64,000 nucleotides of DNA from Chryseobacterium oncorhynchi. Lineage in GTDB: Bacteria > Bacteroidota > Bacteroidia > Flavobacteriales > Weeksellaceae. The stretch is taken from NCBI RefSeq assembly GCF_002899895.1, contig NZ_PPEI02000002.1:496001-560000 (forward strand). The letters run 5' to 3'. The position numbers were made by a program, and so were the translations under genes. The notes under the pieces are model-generated. The model did not search any database and was not told the origin of the DNA. It saw only the letters and a program-made list of their open reading frames with translations. Of the stretch, positions 52,750-60,342 are shown piece by piece (the stretch's first letter is position 1; each line of letters begins with the position of its first letter).

Positions 52750-54267
52750 TTACAATTTCTTATTTGTCTTTGCATTTAATTCTGCAAAAACGTTTCCTAA
52801 TTCATCAATAACATCCGTAGGAAGCATAGATTCTTTTGAATACTTTTCTGCAGCAAGATCCGCTGCTTTTCCATGCAGCCAAACTCCTAACATACAGGTA
52901 TCCTCTACTGAATATCCCTGCGCTAAAAGTGAGGTAAGAATTCCGGTAAGAACGTCTCCGCTTCCCCCTTTTGCAAGGCCCGCATTTCCGGTAATGTTAT
53001 AGAAAACTTTTCCGTTAGGAGTAATAATCTGGGTATGATGATCTTTTAATACGATATAAATAGTAAGCTCTTTCGCTTTTTCTACGGCCAATTTTAACCT
53101 TTTAAAAGAATTCTCTGTTTTACCAAATAACCTTTCAAATTCTTTTGGATGAGGAGTAATAATTGATTTCTCCGGAATGAAAACAAGATTCTCTTCATTC
53201 TCAGAAATAATATTCAATGCATCTGCATCCAATACCAATGAAGTGGAATAATTTTTCAAAAAACTCAAAAAGCCTTTTCGTGTATCTTCATGGGTTCCCA
53301 GCCCAGGACCAATTCCGACAGTCATGCCCTTATCAAAGTCAAAATGATCAACCCATAATTCTCCTCCTTTCACAAACATAGCTTCCGGACATGAGGTTTG
53401 TAATATCTCGTATCCACACTGAGGAGCAAGAGTAAAAGTAAGTCCGCTTCCCGTTTTCAAAGCTGCTTTTGTTGCCAATACTGCAGCTCCTATTTTACCA
53501 TAACTTCCGCCAACAACAAGAGCTTTTCCATAATTCCCCTTATGCGCAAAGTCATTTCTGGGTTTAAAAATGGATTCAGCAAAATCATCATCTATTACAA
53601 AATAGTTGGTTCTTTCGGCCTCTTCGTATTCTCTGTGTAAGCCAATATTTAAAACCTTTATTTTTCCTGCATATTTTCCTGTTTCAGGATGAAGAAAGCT
53701 TCGTTTCCAACATTGAAAACTCAGCGTATAATCTGTTTTCAAAATAACAGAATCTTCATGAAGCAATCCATCAGTTGGTAATCCGGAGGGAATATCTATG
53801 GATACTTTTATGTTATCTTTTGTATTTAATAGCTCTACAAGCTCTTTATATTCTCCATCCAAAGGTCTGGATAGTCCTGTTCCAAAAAGCGCATCAATAA
53901 TGATTGTCTTATCATCAAAGCTATATGACTCAATCTGGTTAAAATTTCGGACAGAAATCCCCGATATATCAGCCAATCGCTTTAGATTTACCAAAGCATT
54001 TTCTGAAAACTTCCCTTTGAGCTCCTTTACAAATACGTCTACATCAAAGCCTTTCAGATAAAGCATTCTTGCTACAGCCAGTCCATCTCCTCCATTGTTT
54101 CCATTACCACAAAACACAACCATTTTTTTATGATTCTTACAATGCTCGGAAATCCAGTTCGCAACCGACATCGAAGCTCTTTCCATGAGCTGAATAGAAG
54201 AAATAGGTTCTTGGGAAATGGTAAACTGGTCCCAGCTGCGAATTTGTTCTGCGGTAAAGATTTTCAT
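52750..54267 (-). CDS. nnr: Bifunctional NAD(P)HX epimerase / ADP-dependent NAD(P)HX dehydratase
   Basis: A 505-residue repair enzyme that restores hydrated NADH and NADPH. The N-terminal YjeF epimerase domain (1-210) has FCGNGNNGGDGLAVARML (about 50-67) and ALFGTGLSRPL. The C-terminal ribokinase-like dehydratase (about 225-500) has GGSYGKIGAAVLATKAAL, IITPHPKEFERLFG and the catalytic GLAKGGSGDVLTG (about 433-445). Both domains are intact, as in E. coli Nnr. Monocistronic, own strand, sharing a terminator with lgt. Confidence 0.95.
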   Translation of the reverse strand: MKIFTAEQIRSWDQFTISQEPISSIQLMERASMSVANWISEHCKNHKKMVVFCGNGNNGGDGLAVARMLYLKGFDVDVFVKELKGKFSENALVNLKRLADISGISVRNFNQIESYSFDDKTIIIDALFGTGLSRPLDGEYKELVELLNTKDNIKVSIDIPSGLPTDGLLHEDSVILKTDYTLSFQCWKRSFLHPETGKYAGKIKVLNIGLHREYEEAERTNYFVIDDDFAESIFKPRNDFAHKGNYGKALVVGGSYGKIGAAVLATKAALKTGSGLTFTLAPQCGYEILQTSCPEAMFVKGGELWVDHFDFDKGMTVGIGPGLGTHEDTRKGFLSFLKNYSTSLVLDADALNIISENEENLVFIPEKSIITPHPKEFERLFGKTENSFKRLKLAVEKAKELTIYIVLKDHHTQIITPNGKVFYNITGNAGLAKGGSGDVLTGILTSLLAQGYSVEDTCMLGVWLHGKAADLAAEKYSKESMLPTDVIDELGNVFAELNAKTNKKL

Positions 54268-54464
54268 AGGTAAATCTAACTTTTAAGCAAATTACAAAAG
54301 ATTTTTCATTACGATAGCACCTCTACAATAAAAATAGAGAGACTTCATTAATGAAATAAATTATGAATACAAATTCACTATTTTCATTAAAATATATGAT
54401 GCGAAAATCAACTTTTCTAAAACAAAAACTTATAAAAAGTAATGTTTTTTACATTTTTTAATTA

Positions 54465-54472
54465 TATTTTTG
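54465..54472 (+). promoter_or_regulatory. -7 promoter element of mscL
   Basis: TATTTTTG matches TAnnTTTG and ends 29 bp before the mscL ATG. Confidence 0.5.
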
Positions 54473-54501
54473 TGTGTATACTAATAAAAAAAATATAAAT
54501 T

Positions 54502-54882
54502 ATGGGATTTGTTAAAGAATTTAAAGACTTTGCCTTTAAAGGAAATGTTCTCGATTTAGCTGTCGGTGTAATCATTGGTGCAGCGTTTGGTAAAATTGTT
54601 TCGTCTTTAGTGGAAGATGTAATCACTCCTTTGATATTGAATCCGGCATTAAAAGCAGCTGGAGCAGAAAATATCGCTAAACTGACCTGGAACGGTGTTG
54701 CCTATGGAAATTTCCTTTCTGCATTAATCAGCTTCCTGTGTATTGCTATGGTTCTTTTCTGGATCATTAAAGGAGCTAATAAGATCAACAAAAAAGATGC
54801 TCCGGCTCCAGCTGGACCTACTGATGATCAAAAATTATTGACAGAAATCAGAGATTTATTGAAAAGTAAAAACAATATATAA
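54502..54882 (+). CDS. mscL: Large-conductance mechanosensitive channel
   Basis: A 126-residue pentameric emergency release valve of the inner membrane. The N-terminal amphipathic segment and TM1 (KEFKDFAFKGNVLDLAVGVI, about 5-24) with the gate residues GVIIGAAFGKIV are followed by a short periplasmic loop. TM2 (about 72-93) and a C-terminal charged helix (TEIRDLLKSKNN) complete the protein. Length and order are typical. Own promoter and a shared terminator with serA. Confidence 0.96.
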   Translation: MGFVKEFKDFAFKGNVLDLAVGVIIGAAFGKIVSSLVEDVITPLILNPALKAAGAENIAKLTWNGVAYGNFLSALISFLCIAMVLFWIIKGANKINKKDAPAPAGPTDDQKLLTEIRDLLKSKNNI

Positions 54883-54906
54883 TTTGTTATTCATCAACGT
54901 AAATAA

Positions 54907-54939
54907 AAAAGCACCTTAATAAAGGTGCTTTTGTTTTTT
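54907..54939. terminator. Bidirectional terminator
   Basis: Eleven-base perfect arms AAAAGCACCTT and AAGGTGCTTTT with an AATA loop between the convergent mscL and serA genes; T-runs on the plus strand, A-run upstream for the minus strand. Confidence 0.9.
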
Positions 54940-54954
54940 ATCTTCAATTTCCAA

Positions 54955-55914
54955 TTACTGGATCTGTAGAATACTTGAAATCTGCTCTGCCAAGGAAAGT
55001 CCTATTCTATCCTGAGCTTCAAGAGTAGAAGCACCAGTATGCGGCGTTAAGGAGATTTTTGAATGGGTAAGAATTTCCTTAGATGGTGTGGGTTCATTAA
55101 TGAAAACGTCCAATCCTGCGAACTTCACTTTACCAGAATCCAATGCTTCTATTAAAGCTACTTCATCAATTACTCCTCCTCTGGAACAGTTAACAATAGC
55201 TACTCCATCTTTCATGATCTCAAACTCATTCTTAGCAATCATATACCCGTCTTTCTGAGCCGGAACGTGAAGAGTAATAAAGTCTGAATGCTTTAGAACA
55301 TCTTGTAGAGATTCTGTCTCTATATCAACATTGATAAACTGATTGTTATAGAATTTCACTTTAATACTTGCTCTTCCAACATTATTATCTGCAGCAACCA
55401 CTCTCATCCCCAATCCAAGAGCAATTCTTGCCACCTCTTGTCCTATTCTTCCCATACCGATAATACCGATGGTCTTACCTCTCAATTCAATACCGGCAGT
55501 ATATGCTTTTTTCAATCCTGCAAATTCTGTATCTCCTACTACAGGCATCTTTCTGTTGGAATCCTGAAGAAACCTTGCTCCTGAAAATAGGTGAGCAAAA
55601 ACAAGTTCAGCAACTGATTCTGAAGAAGCCGCAGGGGTATTAATGACATGAATACCCTTTTCTCTAGCATAATCCACATCAATATTATCCATTCCTACAC
55701 CACCTCTTCCGATGATATCAATGGATGGGCAACCGTCTATAATATCTTTTCTTACCTGTGTAGCACTTCTTACCAATAAAGTACGGATCTTGTGCTCGTT
55801 AATATAATCCACCAAAAATTCCTGTGGAACTTTTGCTGTAATAACCTCAAACCCTTTCTCTGTTAATGCATCAATTCCAGATTGGTCTAGGCCGTCATTT
55901 GCTAAAACTTTCAT
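54955..55914 (-). CDS. serA: D-3-phosphoglycerate dehydrogenase (short form)
   Basis: A 319-residue NAD-dependent 2-hydroxyacid dehydrogenase, likely the first step of serine synthesis. The nucleotide-binding motif GIIGMGRIGQEVAR is near 148-161. The catalytic Arg is in NCSRGGVID, Glu in INEPTPS and His in LTPHTGAST. There is no ACT or ASB regulatory domain, so it is the short form common in Bacteroidota. Another D-2-hydroxyacid substrate is possible. No serC or serB lies beside it in this window, so the assignment rests on the sequence alone. Confidence 0.85.
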   Translation of the reverse strand: MKVLANDGLDQSGIDALTEKGFEVITAKVPQEFLVDYINEHKIRTLLVRSATQVRKDIIDGCPSIDIIGRGGVGMDNIDVDYAREKGIHVINTPAASSESVAELVFAHLFSGARFLQDSNRKMPVVGDTEFAGLKKAYTAGIELRGKTIGIIGMGRIGQEVARIALGLGMRVVAADNNVGRASIKVKFYNNQFINVDIETESLQDVLKHSDFITLHVPAQKDGYMIAKNEFEIMKDGVAIVNCSRGGVIDEVALIEALDSGKVKFAGLDVFINEPTPSKEILTHSKISLTPHTGASTLEAQDRIGLSLAEQISSILQIQ

Positions 55915-55937
55915 AAATACAACTATATTTAAAATTG

Positions 55938-55987
55938 AAAAGATTTAAAAATTAAAGGAAAAGCTCCATTCAATTTTTAAATCTTTT
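55938..55987 (-). terminator. Long AT-rich inverted repeat between the HAD gene and serA
   Basis: Perfect 16-base arms (55938-55953 and 55972-55987; AAAAGATTTAAAAATT and complement) with an 18-base loop, just beyond the stop of the HAD-like gene. AT-rich but perfect; likely its 3' hairpin. Confidence 0.6.
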
Positions 55988-55997
55988 ATTATATTTT

Positions 55998-56411
55998 TTA
56001 TTCTCCGTCTTCTTTGAAAACTTCAATAGTCACTTGTTTTTCTACCAAGTCTGTAAACCTACCTTTATATCTTGTAGCTCTTACCAAGTGGTTATCTATC
56101 CAGTGATAATTTCCACCTCTTGGTTTTCCGCAGAGTACACTGTGGTATTTAAAACCATGCTTATCCAGCCAATCTATGGTGATTTGCTTTAGGTTTTCTG
56201 TTCTTGAGGTAAAGAAACAAATCTGATGTCCGTCATCATACCATCTATTAACAGTTTCCAATGCATCCGGATAGGGTTCACAGGTAACCATTCTTTCCGG
56301 TTCTTCATTGGGAACGTCATCTGTAATGGTTCCGTCGATATCGATTAAGTAATTTTTAACTCCATCCTTTAGAATAGGACTTATATGCTCTATGTATTCT
56401 AATTCCATCAT
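55998..56411 (-). CDS. HAD-superfamily phosphatase-like protein, 137 aa
   Basis: A short soluble protein with the HAD motif I DIDGTITDD (about 24-32), motif II FFTSRTENL (about 73-81) and a following KPRGGNYHWIDNHLV (about 99-113) in place of a regular motif III/IV. The small size means no or a minimal cap domain. Similar proteins are sometimes annotated as phosphoheptose isomerase without good reason. The substrate is unknown; a small sugar phosphate or 5'-nucleotide phosphatase activity is possible. The start has two adjacent ATG codons. It lies 83 bp upstream of serA on the same strand. Confidence 0.8.
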   Translation of the reverse strand: MMELEYIEHISPILKDGVKNYLIDIDGTITDDVPNEEPERMVTCEPYPDALETVNRWYDDGHQICFFTSRTENLKQITIDWLDKHGFKYHSVLCGKPRGGNYHWIDNHLVRATRYKGRFTDLVEKQVTIEVFKEDGE

Positions 56412-56425
56412 TACAATTTGAGTAA

Positions 56426-56433
56426 CAAAGTTA
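56426..56433 (-). promoter_or_regulatory. -7 promoter element of the HAD-like gene
   Basis: Minus-strand TAACTTTG matches TAnnTTTG, 14 bp before the ATG; no -33 box seen. Confidence 0.45.
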
Positions 56434-56728
56434 CAGATTTTACAATTATCAGATGTATTAATCTTAGTTTATGTTAAAAATTTACTATAAAAATCGTTAT
56501 TTAATAAATAATATAAACATTTTATCCATCATTTAGTACAATATGATTAAAATTTTTCATTTGCAAATTTCCTTTTATAGTAAAAATGAGGTTCTTTTTA
56601 ATGTTCAGATAAAGAATCATTCATTATAGTATATAAAAATTGGTGTAGCTCCCCTAACCTTTTAATTATTTTACGTTATTACCCTTATTTACTTTTCATT
56701 ATACAAAAGCATGATGTTTATCGAAAAA

Positions 56729-56760
56729 TTTCCAAAATACATTTATTACTCTTACATTTG
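56729..56760 (+). promoter_or_regulatory. Promoter of idi, predicting a leaderless message
   Basis: TTTC (56729-56732, one base off TTTG), 20 bp, TACATTTG (56753-56760). Five bases separate the -7 box from the idi ATG at 56766. Confidence 0.65.
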
Positions 56761-56765
56761 TAGAA

Positions 56766-57275
56766 ATGGAAGAATTTGTAGTTTTAGTAAATCCTGAGGA
56801 TGAAGTTTTGGGTTTGATGGAAAAACAGCAGGCTCACATCAATGGCCTTTTACACCGCGCTTTTTCTGTATTTCTATTTAATAGTAAAGGCGAAATGCTT
56901 CTTCAAAAAAGAGCTTCTGTAAAATATCATTCTCCCAACCAATGGACCAATGCAGTATGTTCTCATCCGAGAGATGGGGAGACTTATCTGGCAGGCGCTA
57001 AACGCAGGCTGAAAGAAGAACTTGGAATTGAAGCAGAACTTTCAGAAAAATTCAGCTTTATCTATAAGGCAGATGTAGGCGGAGGTCTTTGGGAACACGA
57101 ACTCGACTATGTTTTTATAGGAAATCATGAATCTGATTTTAATTTGAATCAGGAAGAAGTGGAAGAAGTAAGATTCATTTCTCCTCAAGATTTGGATAAG
57201 GAGATTTCTGAAAATCCTGAAAACTTTACGGAATGGTTCAAGATCATCCTTGAAGAATATAAACACCATTTTTAA
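56766..57275 (+). CDS. idi: Isopentenyl-diphosphate delta-isomerase, type I
   Basis: A 169-residue Nudix-fold isomerase converting IPP to DMAPP for isoprenoids (menaquinone, carotenoids). Active-site Cys65 is in TNAVCSHP and Glu112 in WEHELDYV; metal ligands His24, His30, His67 and Glu110 are in place, matching the E. coli enzyme. The Nudix-like helix AKRRLKEELGIEAE is present. First gene of a three-gene unit (2-bp gap to the next gene). The promoter abuts the ATG, so the message is probably leaderless. Confidence 0.95.
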   Translation: MEEFVVLVNPEDEVLGLMEKQQAHINGLLHRAFSVFLFNSKGEMLLQKRASVKYHSPNQWTNAVCSHPRDGETYLAGAKRRLKEELGIEAELSEKFSFIYKADVGGGLWEHELDYVFIGNHESDFNLNQEEVEEVRFISPQDLDKEISENPENFTEWFKIILEEYKHHF

Positions 57276-57277
57276 CG

Positions 57278-57748
57278 ATGAAAAAAATATTGCTTGTTTC
57301 TGCTTTTGTATCGGGAAGTTTGTTTTTTGCGCAAAAGACAAATACCTATGAAAGCCCCAACTATACCATCAATGTTCCGAATGGCTGGAAATCTACTAAT
57401 GATAGTGATATTGTTAATATTTTTCCTACCAATGAAATTGGAGCTATTACTATTTCCGAATATCATGACCTCAATCTTCCCAAGACCGAAACAAAAAAAT
57501 TTATTTTGGCTCTTTACAAATCAGAAGATGCAGAAAATAAGGTAAAGGAGAGTAAAAGTAAAAAAGGATATACAGAATATTACTACGAATATTTTGATCA
57601 AAAAGATCAACTTTTCTGGATTACCAAGGCCTTTCAAAAAGACAAGGACTTGTTTCTGGTGACCATCAACTGTGGCCAGAAATTCTGGAATGGAAACTAT
57701 ATGACCCTATTCAATGAGACTTTTAATAGTTTTAAAATAAAGAAATAA
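57278..57748 (+). CDS. Exported PsbP-like small protein, 156 aa
   Basis: A signal peptide (MKKILLVSAFVSGSLFFAQ) leads to a 137-residue alpha/beta domain starting YESPNYTINVPNGWKSTN and continuing with a long helix and paired strands ending ETFNSFKIKK. The pattern resembles the PsbP/MOG1 fold seen in many exported flavobacterial proteins, which is a weak assignment. It sits 2 bp after idi and 9 bp before gcvT, so it is co-transcribed with them, with no obvious functional link. Confidence 0.65.
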   Translation: MKKILLVSAFVSGSLFFAQKTNTYESPNYTINVPNGWKSTNDSDIVNIFPTNEIGAITISEYHDLNLPKTETKKFILALYKSEDAENKVKESKSKKGYTEYYYEYFDQKDQLFWITKAFQKDKDLFLVTINCGQKFWNGNYMTLFNETFNSFKIKK

Positions 57749-57757
57749 AAATTAAAT

Positions 57758-58834
57758 ATGAAGAAAACAGCCTTGTACGACAAACATGTTTCCTTGGGAG
57801 CTAAGATCGTACCTTTTGCAGGTTTTGAAATGCCTGTACAGTATTCAGGAGTAACGGAAGAGCACTTTGCAGTAAGAGAGAAAGCAGGATTATTTGATGT
57901 TTCCCACATGGGACAGTTTTTCATCGAAGGTCCGGGTTCTAAAGATCTTTTACAGTATGTAACAACCAATAATGTAGATACTCTTGAAAACGGAAAAGCT
58001 CAATATTCATGTCTTCCTAACGAAAACGGAGGAATTGTGGATGATCTTATTGTTTACAAAATGGAGGATGACAAATACTTTGTGGTAGTAAATGCTTCTA
58101 ATATAGACAAGGACTGGAACCATATTTCAAAATTCAACACATTTGGAGCGAAAATGACCAATGCTTCTGATGATATGTCATTATTGGCTGTTCAGGGTCC
58201 TAAGGCGACTGAAATTCTTCAGAAACTTACTGATGTAAATCTTTCTGAAATTCCTTACTATAACTTTACAGTAGGAAGTGTAGCAGGAGTAAATGATGTG
58301 ATTATTTCAAATACAGGATACACAGGAAGTGGTGGTTTTGAAATCTATTTCAACAACGAAAGTGCTGAAAAACTTTGGGACGAAATAATGAAAGCTGGTG
58401 AAGCTGAAGGCATCATTCCTTGTGGATTGGCTTCTAGAGATACTTTAAGACTTGAAAAAGGATTCTGTCTTTACGGAAATGATATCGACGATACTACTTC
58501 TCCTATTGAAGCTGGTTTAGGATGGATCACAAAGTTTGATAAGGATTTTGTTTCTAAGGATACTTTTGCTAAGCAGAAAGAAGAAGGGGTGAGCAGAAAA
58601 TTAGTTGCTTTCGAACTTACAGACAAAGGAGTTCCAAGACATGACTACCCTGTTGTAGATGCTGAAGGAAATGTAATCGGAAAAGTAACTTCCGGAACAC
58701 AGTCTCCAATGAAAAAGGTTGGTTTAGGTCTTGCGTATGTAGACAAACCTCACTTCAAGTTAGGTTCTGAAATCTTTATTCAAGTAAGAAACAAGAACAT
58801 TCCTGCAAAAGTAGTTAAGGCTCCTTTTGTATAA
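57758..58834 (+). CDS. gcvT: Glycine cleavage system T protein (aminomethyltransferase)
   Basis: A 358-residue cytosolic enzyme that takes the aminomethyl group from lipoyl-GcvH, releases ammonia and makes 5,10-methylene-THF. Conserved segments: [17 protein letters not shown] (about 12-28), the folate-site Asp in FDVSHMGQF (about 47-55), [18 protein letters not shown]-type [14 protein letters not shown] (about 223-236) and the C-terminal [11 protein letters not shown]. Length is standard. GcvH and GcvP are not in the window. Last gene of the idi unit, with a terminator. Confidence 0.96.
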   Translation: MKKTALYDKHVSLGAKIVPFAGFEMPVQYSGVTEEHFAVREKAGLFDVSHMGQFFIEGPGSKDLLQYVTTNNVDTLENGKAQYSCLPNENGGIVDDLIVYKMEDDKYFVVVNASNIDKDWNHISKFNTFGAKMTNASDDMSLLAVQGPKATEILQKLTDVNLSEIPYYNFTVGSVAGVNDVIISNTGYTGSGGFEIYFNNESAEKLWDEIMKAGEAEGIIPCGLASRDTLRLEKGFCLYGNDIDDTTSPIEAGLGWITKFDKDFVSKDTFAKQKEEGVSRKLVAFELTDKGVPRHDYPVVDAEGNVIGKVTSGTQSPMKKVGLGLAYVDKPHFKLGSEIFIQVRNKNIPAKVVKAPFV

Positions 58835-58856
58835 TCGTTCGAAAATATATAAATGA

Positions 58857-58892
58857 AAAGAGGCCGGAATTTATTTCCAGCCTCTTTTTTTG
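58857..58892. terminator. Terminator between gcvT and the Cys-rich peptide gene
   Basis: Thirteen-base arms with one mismatch (AAAGAGGCCGGAA and TTCCAGCCTCTTT) followed by T-runs; lies between convergent genes and can serve both. Confidence 0.88.
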
Positions 58893-58895
58893 TTT

Positions 58896-59084
58896 TTAAT
58901 AGCAAATACAGCAGACCTTTCTGTCCGGAGAGCAGGCATCACCTACTCCAGGTGTATTGGATGGTACCCCACCACCAGGCCCGCATAACGTATAGCAGTT
59001 AACAATAATAGGTTTTAGCCCTCCGTTAATCTCTTTCAATGCTGATCTGTTAAGATTCTTTGTTTTTAAAAAGTTTTTTGTCAT
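58896..59084 (-). CDS. Cys-rich GG-leader peptide precursor, 62 aa
   Basis: The leader MTKNFLKTKNLNRSALKEINGG (1-22) ends in a double glycine of the Chryseobacterium bacteriocin-like type. The 40-residue core begins LKPIIVNCYTLCGPGGG and ends KVCCICY, with six cysteines (positions 30, 34, 51, 58, 59 and 61), Gly and Pro rich. Six Cys could form three disulfides or be targets for modification, but no maturase or exporter is next to it; the nearest C39 exporter is the broken one at 25835. It stands alone between the gcvT terminator and the ArsC-like gene on the same strand. Function unknown. Confidence 0.75.
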   Translation of the reverse strand: MTKNFLKTKNLNRSALKEINGGLKPIIVNCYTLCGPGGGVPSNTPGVGDACSPDRKVCCICY

Positions 59085-59195
59085 GATTTTATTTTTTGGT
59101 AATTATAAAGATAAGTATTTAATAGTTAAACCATTAAAATAAATCACAAGATATAGAAAAAACAATAAATCAAGGAAATATAGAAATCAGGAATT

Positions 59196-59552
59196 TTATT
59201 CATTGATTCCAAAAAATACTCTTAAAGCTTCAACATTATTTTTATCATTTCCAACAAAAATTTCTTTATCTGTAAGGAAAACCGGACGCTTTAGGAATGT
59301 ATAATGATCTAATAATAGTTCCTTAAAATCCTTTTCCGTTAAAGACTTTATATCTAAACCTCTTAGCTTAATCTGGGTAGACTTTCTACTGAACAACGCA
59401 TCATACGACTTTGTCATTGTATGCATTTCATCCAATTCCTCTTCGGTGATTGGTTGTTTTTTGATCTCACGAAGTTCCCAGTCTGTAAGGTCAAACTGTG
59501 CTAAAATCTTTCTGCAGGTATCACATGTGTTAAGGTAAAATACTTTCTTCAT
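59196..59552 (-). CDS. ArsC/Spx-family thioredoxin-like protein
   Basis: A 118-residue cytosolic protein with an N-terminal Cys pair in NTCDTCRK (Cys10, Cys13) and the family layout KKQPITEEELDE, LFSRKSTQIK, and FLKRPVFLTDKEIFVG, in which a conserved Arg-Pro precedes the last strand. Such proteins are arsenate reductase-like, or Spx/YffB-like regulators or reductases; the CxxC favours a thiol-redox role rather than arsenate chemistry. No arsenic resistance gene is nearby. Own unit, 120 bp from the divergent thioesterase. Confidence 0.82.
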   Translation of the reverse strand: MKKVFYLNTCDTCRKILAQFDLTDWELREIKKQPITEEELDEMHTMTKSYDALFSRKSTQIKLRGLDIKSLTEKDFKELLLDHYTFLKRPVFLTDKEIFVGNDKNNVEALRVFFGINE

Positions 59553-59672
59553 TACTATCTTTAAGTCTGTTATTTGTTAAAATTTGGCTTTATACCCATT
59601 TCGTCTTTCAAAAGTAGGATTTAATCTAAAACTTTGGAAATTATTAAATAACTTTATTCAAATTTTATAAAG

Positions 59673-60140
59673 ATGCAGAACAAACCTATTACTTTTCAGT
59701 TTATTTCAGAACCATCAGATGTTAACTATGGTGGAAATGTACATGGCGGAAGTGTTATGAAATGGATTGATCAGGCAGGCTATGCGTGTGCCACCACCTG
59801 GAGCGGAAATTATTCTGTAACCGTATATGTGGGAGGAATTCGATTTTATGAGCCTATCAAGATAGGTGAAGTGGTAAAAGTGGATGCACAGGTGATCTAT
59901 ACGGGATCTTCCAGTATGCATATTTCCATCAATGTCTTTTCCCGAAACCTAAAGCAGCCTACTTTTGATAAAAAAACACACTGTATCATTGTATTTGTAG
60001 CAGTAGATGAGAATGGTAAAAAGCTACCTGTTCCGAAATGGACTCCTGAAACTGAAGAAGAAAGACAAAAAGAACAATATGCTAAGCGCCTAATGGATCT
60101 GAGAACACAGATTGAGGATGAAATGAAACCTTTTTTATAA
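59673..60140 (+). CDS. Hotdog acyl-CoA thioesterase (YciA/BACH-like)
   Basis: A 155-residue cytosolic enzyme with the hotdog-fold signature NYGGNVHGGSVMKWIDQAG (about 16-34) and a core of beta strands (VYVGGIRFYEPIKIGEVVKV, MHISINVFSRN). It ends in an acidic/basic helix (EEERQKEQYAKRLMDLRTQI). The family hydrolyses medium to long acyl-CoA. Substrate range and metabolic role are not evident from the neighbours. Start at the ATG 59673 follows the family N-terminus. Confidence 0.85.
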   Translation: MQNKPITFQFISEPSDVNYGGNVHGGSVMKWIDQAGYACATTWSGNYSVTVYVGGIRFYEPIKIGEVVKVDAQVIYTGSSSMHISINVFSRNLKQPTFDKKTHCIIVFVAVDENGKKLPVPKWTPETEEERQKEQYAKRLMDLRTQIEDEMKPFL

Positions 60141-60210
60141 AATTTTAGAGATTAGAGGTGAATATTAAGTGATATATTTCTACTTATTTTCATACAGCTC
60201 TTAGATTTTT

Positions 60211-60241
60211 TTTGAGAAACAGATTCTTCTTTTTATATTTG
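60211..60241 (+). promoter_or_regulatory. Promoter of the fluoride riboswitch-CLC unit
   Basis: TTTG (60211-60214), 19 bp, TATATTTG (60234-60241) is a perfect Bacteroidota promoter. Transcription should start near 60248, just before the aptamer begins at 60249. Confidence 0.8.
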
Positions 60242-60248
60242 TAATATC

Positions 60249-60304
60249 AAAAGGAAATGGTGTTCTTCCTTACCCAACCGCTTTACAAAAGCTGATGACG
60301 CCTG
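60249..60304 (+). promoter_or_regulatory. Fluoride riboswitch aptamer (crcB motif)
   Basis: The conserved blocks appear in order: AAGGAAATGG (60251-60260), TGTTCTTCC, AACCGC, and GCTGATGACGCCTG ending at 60304. The P1-type pairing GGAA/TTCC and the ATGG...GATGACGCC core match the fluoride-sensing crcB RNA consensus. It lies in the 5' leader of a CLC-type transporter gene, one of the classic targets. In fluoride it should allow expression. Confidence 0.88.
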
Positions 60305-60336
60305 ATTAATAGATTATTAACCAATAACTAATCAGG
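60301..60336 (+). promoter_or_regulatory. Candidate expression platform hairpin of the fluoride riboswitch
   Basis: CCTGATTA (60301-60308), the last bases of the aptamer, is exactly complementary to TAATCAGG (60329-60336), which lies six bases before the ATG at 60343. The shared CCTG means the hairpin and the ligand-bound aptamer compete, a natural switch. No T-run follows, so control of translation rather than termination is likely. Confidence 0.65.
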
Positions 60337-60342
60337 ATTATT

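Larger units (their letters stand above)
56412..56765. other. Divergent intergenic region (HAD gene / idi)
   Basis: This 354-bp AT-rich spacer holds two promoters: minus-strand TAACTTTG at 56426-56433 before the HAD gene and plus-strand TTTC, 20 bp, TACATTTG at 56729-56760 before idi. I see no other feature in it. Confidence 0.6.
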